Under the pieces are notes generated by a model. That model had not been told where the DNA came from. It worked only from the letters and a program-made list of their open reading frames with translations, and ran no database searches. A DNA stretch of 12,662 nt from a bacterium (GTDB lineage Bacteria; UBP7; UBA6624): positions 1-12,662 of the forward strand of contig JACNFQ010000060.1 in assembly GCA_014384545.1 (NCBI GenBank), in the 5' to 3' direction. Each line of letters starts with the position of its first letter. Position 1 is the stretch's first letter. Position numbers and translations under genes: made by a program. This document shows positions 5,622-12,662 of the stretch, piece after piece.

Positions 5622-7133
5622 ATGAGTAAACTAAGATCAGACGAAATCGCGAGTGCCCTCCAACAGGCACTTGATAGACATAGCGATAATCTCCAACTTG
5701 AAAGCATCGGTACGGTGATTCAAGTCCGGGACGGCATTGCCGAAGTCTATGGGTTGGACGGTGTAAGTGCAGGGGAGATGGTCGAGTTTGAAGGGGGTGA
5801 AAGGGGTCTTGCCCTCAACCTGAACGAAGAATCCGTAGGGGTCATTATTCTGGATAACTTCGAAGGGATTAAAGAAGGGGGCGTGGTCAAGCGGTTGAAT
5901 AGGCAGCTTGAAATCCCTGTGGGCAACACCCTCTTGGGTCGCGTCGTGGATGCATTGGGACGTCCTCTTGATGGGAAAGGTGAGATCTCTAAAGAGCAAA
6001 CACGCCCTATCGAGTTTGTCGCTCCACGCGTCTTGGAGCGAAAAGGAGTTCACGAGCCTCTCCAAACGGGCATCAAGGCGATTGATGCTATGGTGCCGAT
6101 TGGTCGCGGGCAACGGGAACTCGTTATCGGTGACAGGCAGATTGGGAAGACGGCGATTCTTATCGATACGATCATCAACCAGAAGGATACCGATGTACAC
6201 TGCATCTATGTCGCCATCGGGCAGAAGGGGTCGGCGGTAAAAGAGGTCGTTGAGGCGTTAGAAGCCCATGACGCTATGTCCTATACGACAGTTGTAAGTG
6301 CCCCCGCTTCTGCACCTGCTACACTCCAGTTCTTGGCCCCCTATGCGGGGGCAGCAATGGGTGAACACTATATGTTTGGAGGCGAGCATTCTCTCGTTAT
6401 TTATGACGATCTCTCCAAGCAAGCGAATGCGTATAGAGAGGTCTCGCTCCTCCTCCGTCGTCCTCCAGGAAGGGAGGCTTTCCCGGGTGATGTCTTCTAC
6501 CTCCATAGTCGGCTATTAGAACGAGCCGCCAAGATGAGCGATGAAAAGGGAGCAGGGAGTATGACTGCTTTACCTGTTATTGAGACCCTTGAAGGGAACG
6601 AGACGGCATATATCCCCACAAACGTCATCTCTATTACGGACGGGCAGATCTTCCTCTTCCCTGGCCTCTTTAACTCGGGTATCAAGCCAGCTATCAATGT
6701 CGGTCTCTCTGTGAGTCGAGTGGGGGGTAATGCCCAAACCGGGATTATCAAGAAACTGGGGGGAAATCTTCGGTTGGAGTTGGCTCAATTCCGTGAGATT
6801 GAAGCGTTTGCCAAATTTGGGAGTGATTTAGATGCGCGTACACAAGCGCGATTGACGCGTGGGCAGAGAATGGTCGAGCTCTTGAAACAAGGTCAGTTTG
6901 CTCCTCTATCTGTCTCCCACCAAGCCGTTGTCCTCTATGCGGGAACGAACGGTTATCTGGATAGTTTTCCTATTGCGTCGGTTGGACGCTTTGAAAGAGA
7001 GCTTCTTGCGTTTGCTCCCACTTTTGATGCTGATCTCTTACCCACAATCCAGAAAGAACCGAAGCTTACCGAAGAGATCGGTGAGAGGTTGAAGAAACTC
7101 CTAGATGCCTTCGTGAAGGGGTTTGAAGCTTAG
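5622..7133 (+). CDS. atpA: ATP synthase F1 subunit alpha
   Basis: 503 residues, the normal length. It forms the non-catalytic nucleotide sites of the alpha3beta3 head and supplies the arginine finger. Seen: an N-terminal beta-barrel (about 26-95), Walker A GDRQIGKT (170-177), [12 protein letters not shown], the [10 protein letters not shown] Walker B region (258-268), [39 protein letters not shown], and SVSRVGG with the Arg finger R366, then a helical C-terminal domain. A small peculiarity is Ile for the usual Thr in GDRQTGKT; the P-loop still fits GxxxxGKT. The region after DGQIFL reads FPGLFNSG rather than the common EADLFNSG. ATG start with a good ribosome site. The stop overlaps the atpG GTG by one base. 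Confidence 0.98.
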   Translation: MSKLRSDEIASALQQALDRHSDNLQLESIGTVIQVRDGIAEVYGLDGVSAGEMVEFEGGERGLALNLNEESVGVIILDNFEGIKEGGVVKRLNRQLEIPVGNTLLGRVVDALGRPLDGKGEISKEQTRPIEFVAPRVLERKGVHEPLQTGIKAIDAMVPIGRGQRELVIGDRQIGKTAILIDTIINQKDTDVHCIYVAIGQKGSAVKEVVEALEAHDAMSYTTVVSAPASAPATLQFLAPYAGAAMGEHYMFGGEHSLVIYDDLSKQANAYREVSLLLRRPPGREAFPGDVFYLHSRLLERAAKMSDEKGAGSMTALPVIETLEGNETAYIPTNVISITDGQIFLFPGLFNSGIKPAINVGLSVSRVGGNAQTGIIKKLGGNLRLELAQFREIEAFAKFGSDLDARTQARLTRGQRMVELLKQGQFAPLSVSHQAVVLYAGTNGYLDSFPIASVGRFERELLAFAPTFDADLLPTIQKEPKLTEEIGERLKKLLDAFVKGFEA

Positions 7134-7994
7134 TGGCTGGACTGAGAGAAATTCAAGGAGCGATTCGCTCCATCCAGAACACCGCCAAGGTAACGAGTGC
7201 GATGAAGATGGTCTCCTCTGTCAGATTGGGAAAGATGGAAGACCGAACGAGGTCCAGCTCTTCCTACCATGACGCTTTCGAAACTCTCTTCAAGCGGGTG
7301 ATGGCAAAGGTGGGCAAAGTGGAACACCCCTTGGCTCAACAACCCACGGGAGGAAAACATCTTTTTCTCCTATTGAGTGCAGACCGAGGATTGTGTGGAG
7401 CTTACAACGCCCACATTCTGAAACGACTCGTTTCACGGGTGGATGAAGAGGGGTGGGAAGAAGGGGAATATCTCGTAGCGACAGTGGGTAACAAAGGGGA
7501 GAAGTTGGCAACATTCAAAGGATTTTCCCTCATTGATTCAAGAGGAGGTTTCTCTACGGATCTTCCGGATGAAGATGTCAAGTCCCTCTTGTCTTGGCTG
7601 ACGGATGGGTTCTTGCGTGGAGAGTTCTCTACGGTAGAGATTCTCTATACAAAGTACTATTCCAAGGCAAAATATGTCCCTTCTAGCCTCATCTTGTTAC
7701 CTTTCTCCACCCCCGAAGAGCAGGAAGAAGATGGGTGTGCAGAGTGGCTTTTTGAACCCGATGCCCAGGTGCTGGCAAAGACGCTCGTTCCTATGGCGGT
7801 TCGGGGAATGGTATTTCGGTCTCTCCAAGAAGCAATGACGAGCGAACAGGCAAGCAGGATGATGGCGATGACTCAAGCGACGGACAATGCAAAGGACGAG
7901 ATTAAGAAGAAGAAAAAGCTTTTCAACAAACTGAGACAGGAAGCAATCACCAGTGAACTGATGGATATCATTGGTGGTGCTGCTGCAATCGAAT

Positions 7995-7996
<2 letters not shown>
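7133..7996 (+). CDS. atpG: ATP synthase F1 subunit gamma
   Basis: 287 residues, the normal size: the central rotor shaft. Conserved ends are clear: N-terminal LREIQGAIRSIQNTAKVTSAMKM (split here as LREIQGAIRSIQNTAK and VTSAMKMVSSVRL) and C-terminal RQEAITSELMDIIGGAAAIE, which form the coiled coil inside the alpha3beta3 head. The middle has LSADRGLCGAYNAHILKR. The start is GTG at 7133, sharing one base with the atpA stop (TAGTG), with no clear ribosome site, which suggests re-initiation after atpA and fits the single copy per enzyme. Confidence 0.96.
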
Positions 7997-9423
<1,427 letters not shown>

Positions 9424-9424
<1 letters not shown>

Positions 9425-10080
9425 TGCACTTATTGGTCTTGACACCTCGTGGGCCCGTGATGGATGTGGAGGCAGACTCTATTATCTTGCCTTTAGAGTC
9501 GGGGTTCTTGGGTGTAAAGAAGGGACACCAACCGTTGGCGGGTATCGTGGTACCAGGCGGTCTTTTTCACCGGTCAAGCGGGGAAAAAGGGATCCATTTT
9601 GTTTCAGGGGGTGTCGTGGAAGTGAGTGAAGAGAGGGTCCTTATCTTGACAGATGCAGCCGAAGAGAAGGGTGAGATTGATCTGGGGCGGGCTGAGAAGG
9701 CGCTGGAACGAGCTACACTGCGGCTAAAACGACGGGAAGCGGGGCGGCTCCGACTGGAATCCGCTCTGAATAGAGCGTGGCGACAGCTGCGAGAAGAAGG
9801 TGTTGATAGGAAGCGCTTGCTACTCGATATGGATCGTGCCCTTGAGCGTGTTCCATGGGAAGGAGATGAGGGTGAAGAGGCTGCTCGTGCTCTAAAGGGG
9901 TTGCGCTCTACACTCTTGGATAAGGAAACAACAGTTGATGACCTTCGTGCGGCGATTGGACCCGCCATGGATGCGGTCCAATTGGCGGGTGTTAATGTAG
10001 CACGTGCCACATTGAGCCAAAAGCGGGCGCAAGCGCGCCTCCAAGTCGCTCGGGGCGAGGTGCTTGCTTCCCTCCTTTGA
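9424..10080 (+). CDS. atpC: ATP synthase F1 subunit epsilon with enlarged C-terminal helical domain
   Basis: The rotor-foot subunit that couples gamma to the c-ring and can inhibit ATP hydrolysis. Residues 1-82 form the usual beta-sandwich (LVLTPRGPVMD, GHQPLAGIVVPG, VSGGVVEVSEERVLILTDAAE). The IDLGRA at 85-90 fits the I/LDxxRA ATP-binding motif described for Bacillus PS3 epsilon. The protein is 218 residues against the usual 130-140: after AEKALERATLRLKRRE come some 85-90 extra, Arg/Leu/Glu-rich and mainly helical residues (about 105-195). They end in a segment (ARATLSQKRAQARLQVA) that resembles the normal last helix. The frame is open throughout and no frameshift is visible. The start is GTG sharing a base with the atpD stop. 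The 3' end overlaps murA by 17 nt. Confidence 0.92.
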
Positions 10081-11307
10081 GCGTCTGCTGAAGATTCGGG
10101 GCGGAATTCCTCTTAAGGGGGAGGTTCGGGTTCAGCCTAGCAAGAATGCCCTTCTTCCCATACTAGCTGCTACCGTATTAGCCGAGGGTCCCTGTCGTCT
10201 TTCTTCTGCCGTTCCTCTTCGAGATGTAGAGAATATGGTGGAGATGTTGAGGCGTTTTGGAGCGAAGGTGGAATGGTGTGACGGCGGTATTGAGGTTGAC
10301 ACGACAGATGTCCATCCCCAGACGATTGGAAGAGAACTGACGGGCAAGATGCGAGCAAGCGTCCTTTTCTTGGGGCCACTCTTGGCTCGCTTTGGCGAAG
10401 CGACTACTGATTTGCCCGGTGGTTGCCGTATTGGAGAACGCCCGATTGACTGGCATCTGTCAGGGTTTGAGCAATTGGGCTACGAAACGAAAGTAGAGGA
10501 TGAAGGAGTTGTCCATGTTTGGGGCGAGGGAAAGAACCGAGTTGTCCATCTACCTGGAGTCAGTGTGGGGGCGACCGAAAACGTGATGATGGCTTCGTGT
10601 ACTCAAGCAGGAGCGTCGGTGTTGAATGCGGCAAGAGAGCCTGAGATTGTGGCTCTAGGTAATGCCCTTTCTCGTTTTGGGTTTGGGGTCACGGCGGGCG
10701 ATTCGGAGGTACAAATCGCCGGTGGTAAACCACGTGGGGGCGAAGTAGAGATTCCTTCCGACCGAATCGTTGCAGGCACTTGGGCAGCCGCATTCTTGGC
10801 AACGGGGGGAGAGGGGCGTATCGTGGGATATCCTCATAAAGACCTAAGGGCGTTTACAGCTTTGTTGTTAGAAGGGGGGGCTCGGTTGGAGGAGGATGGA
10901 GATGCTCTCCTCGTCTTGAAGTCACCCAGACTGAAAGCTCTCAAGTTTGGGACAGGTGCCTTTCCTGCTTTTCCCACAGACCTTCAGCCCATCGTTTCTG
11001 CGTTGTTGACAAAGGCTAGGGGAAAGAGCCGTATTGTGGAAAACCTTTTTGAGAGTCGAAGCAACCACTTGAACGAACTGGGAAGAATGGGAGCAAGGTC
11101 ATGGGTGGACAACCGTACCTTTACGATAGAGGGTGTGAAGCAGCTCCAAGGCGCTCTTGTTTCTTCAACTGATCTAAGGTGTGGAGCTGCATTGGTTGTG
11201 GCAGCGTTGGGGGCATGCGGAGAGACCCTATTGCAGGATCGCCATATCTCTCGTGGGTACCACGGTTTTATCGCGTCATTGGAGTCGGTGGGTGCACAGA
11301 TTGAGGT

Positions 11308-11317
<10 letters not shown>
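10064..11317 (+). CDS. murA: UDP-N-acetylglucosamine 1-carboxyvinyltransferase (MurA)
   Basis: First committed step of peptidoglycan synthesis: transfers enolpyruvate from PEP to UDP-GlcNAc. 417 residues, the normal size. Seen: IRGGIPLKGEVRV start, SKNALLPILAAT (K27, N28), RASVLFLGPLLARFGEA, LPGGCRIGERPID with the active-site C121 (Cys rather than Asp, so expected to be fosfomycin-sensitive in the family), FPTDLQPI with D306, ENLFESRSNHLNELGRMGA and DLRCGAALVVAAL with R372. The GAKNA motif reads PSKNA. The start is probably TTG at 10064 with GAGG just before it, overlapping atpC by 17 nt. Location directly after atpC recalls Firmicutes, where murA lies near the atp operon end. A run of seven G (10874-10880) is present. 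Confidence 0.95.

Positions 11318-12662
<1,345 letters not shown>

Noticed and set aside
5637-6200. 187-codon minus-strand ORF opposite atpA
   Set aside because: Antisense shadow of a conserved gene; no motif seen.

Overview
This window is a dense, single-direction (+ strand) bacterial chromosome segment built around one complete F1Fo ATP synthase operon, flanked by lower-glycolysis and cell-wall genes. Read 5'->3' it holds: the 3' end of enolase; pyruvate kinase; a 172-nt gap, the only real intergenic space; a GDP-6-deoxymannose reductase/dehydratase-type nucleotide-sugar enzyme; two small membrane proteins of the AtpZ and AtpI type; atpB-atpE-atpF-atpH-atpA-atpG-atpD-atpC; murA; a membrane-anchored YvcK; and the first 35 codons of gap. 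There are no RNA genes, mobile elements, CRISPR arrays or recognisable Rho-independent terminators.

From 1836 to the window end no two genes are separated by more than 12 nt and most overlap (ATGA, GTGA, TAGTG junctions), so this stretch looks like one long, translationally coupled transcription unit. It may begin at a promoter just before 1836, where a TANNNT -10-like hexamer lies close enough to the ATG to imply a leaderless mRNA. Many genes start with GTG or TTG and poor ribosome sites. Free Shine-Dalgarno sites with ATG sit in front of atpE, atpA, atpD and gap, which encode the multi-copy subunits and an abundant enzyme.

Functionally the locus joins both ways of making ATP (substrate-level: pyruvate kinase, with GAPDH feeding it; and F1Fo) with the phosphoenolpyruvate branch point: enolase makes PEP, and pyruvate kinase and MurA both consume it. 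MurA also uses UDP-GlcNAc, a ligand reported for YvcK homologues.

The order atpC-murA, the AtpZ/AtpI pair and YvcK resemble Firmicutes and other Terrabacteria. However, the sequences are divergent and I cannot name a phylum. Base composition looks near-balanced, with a coding strand conspicuously rich in GGG runs.

The most unusual protein features are: a His/Asp/Glu-rich N-terminal extension on ATP synthase subunit a; an epsilon subunit of 218 residues (usual about 130-140) with an enlarged C-terminal helical region; and a pyruvate kinase carrying the Lys-type signature of K+-independent enzymes. I found no wholly unknown multi-gene system. The novelty lies in these modified subunits and in the gene combination.
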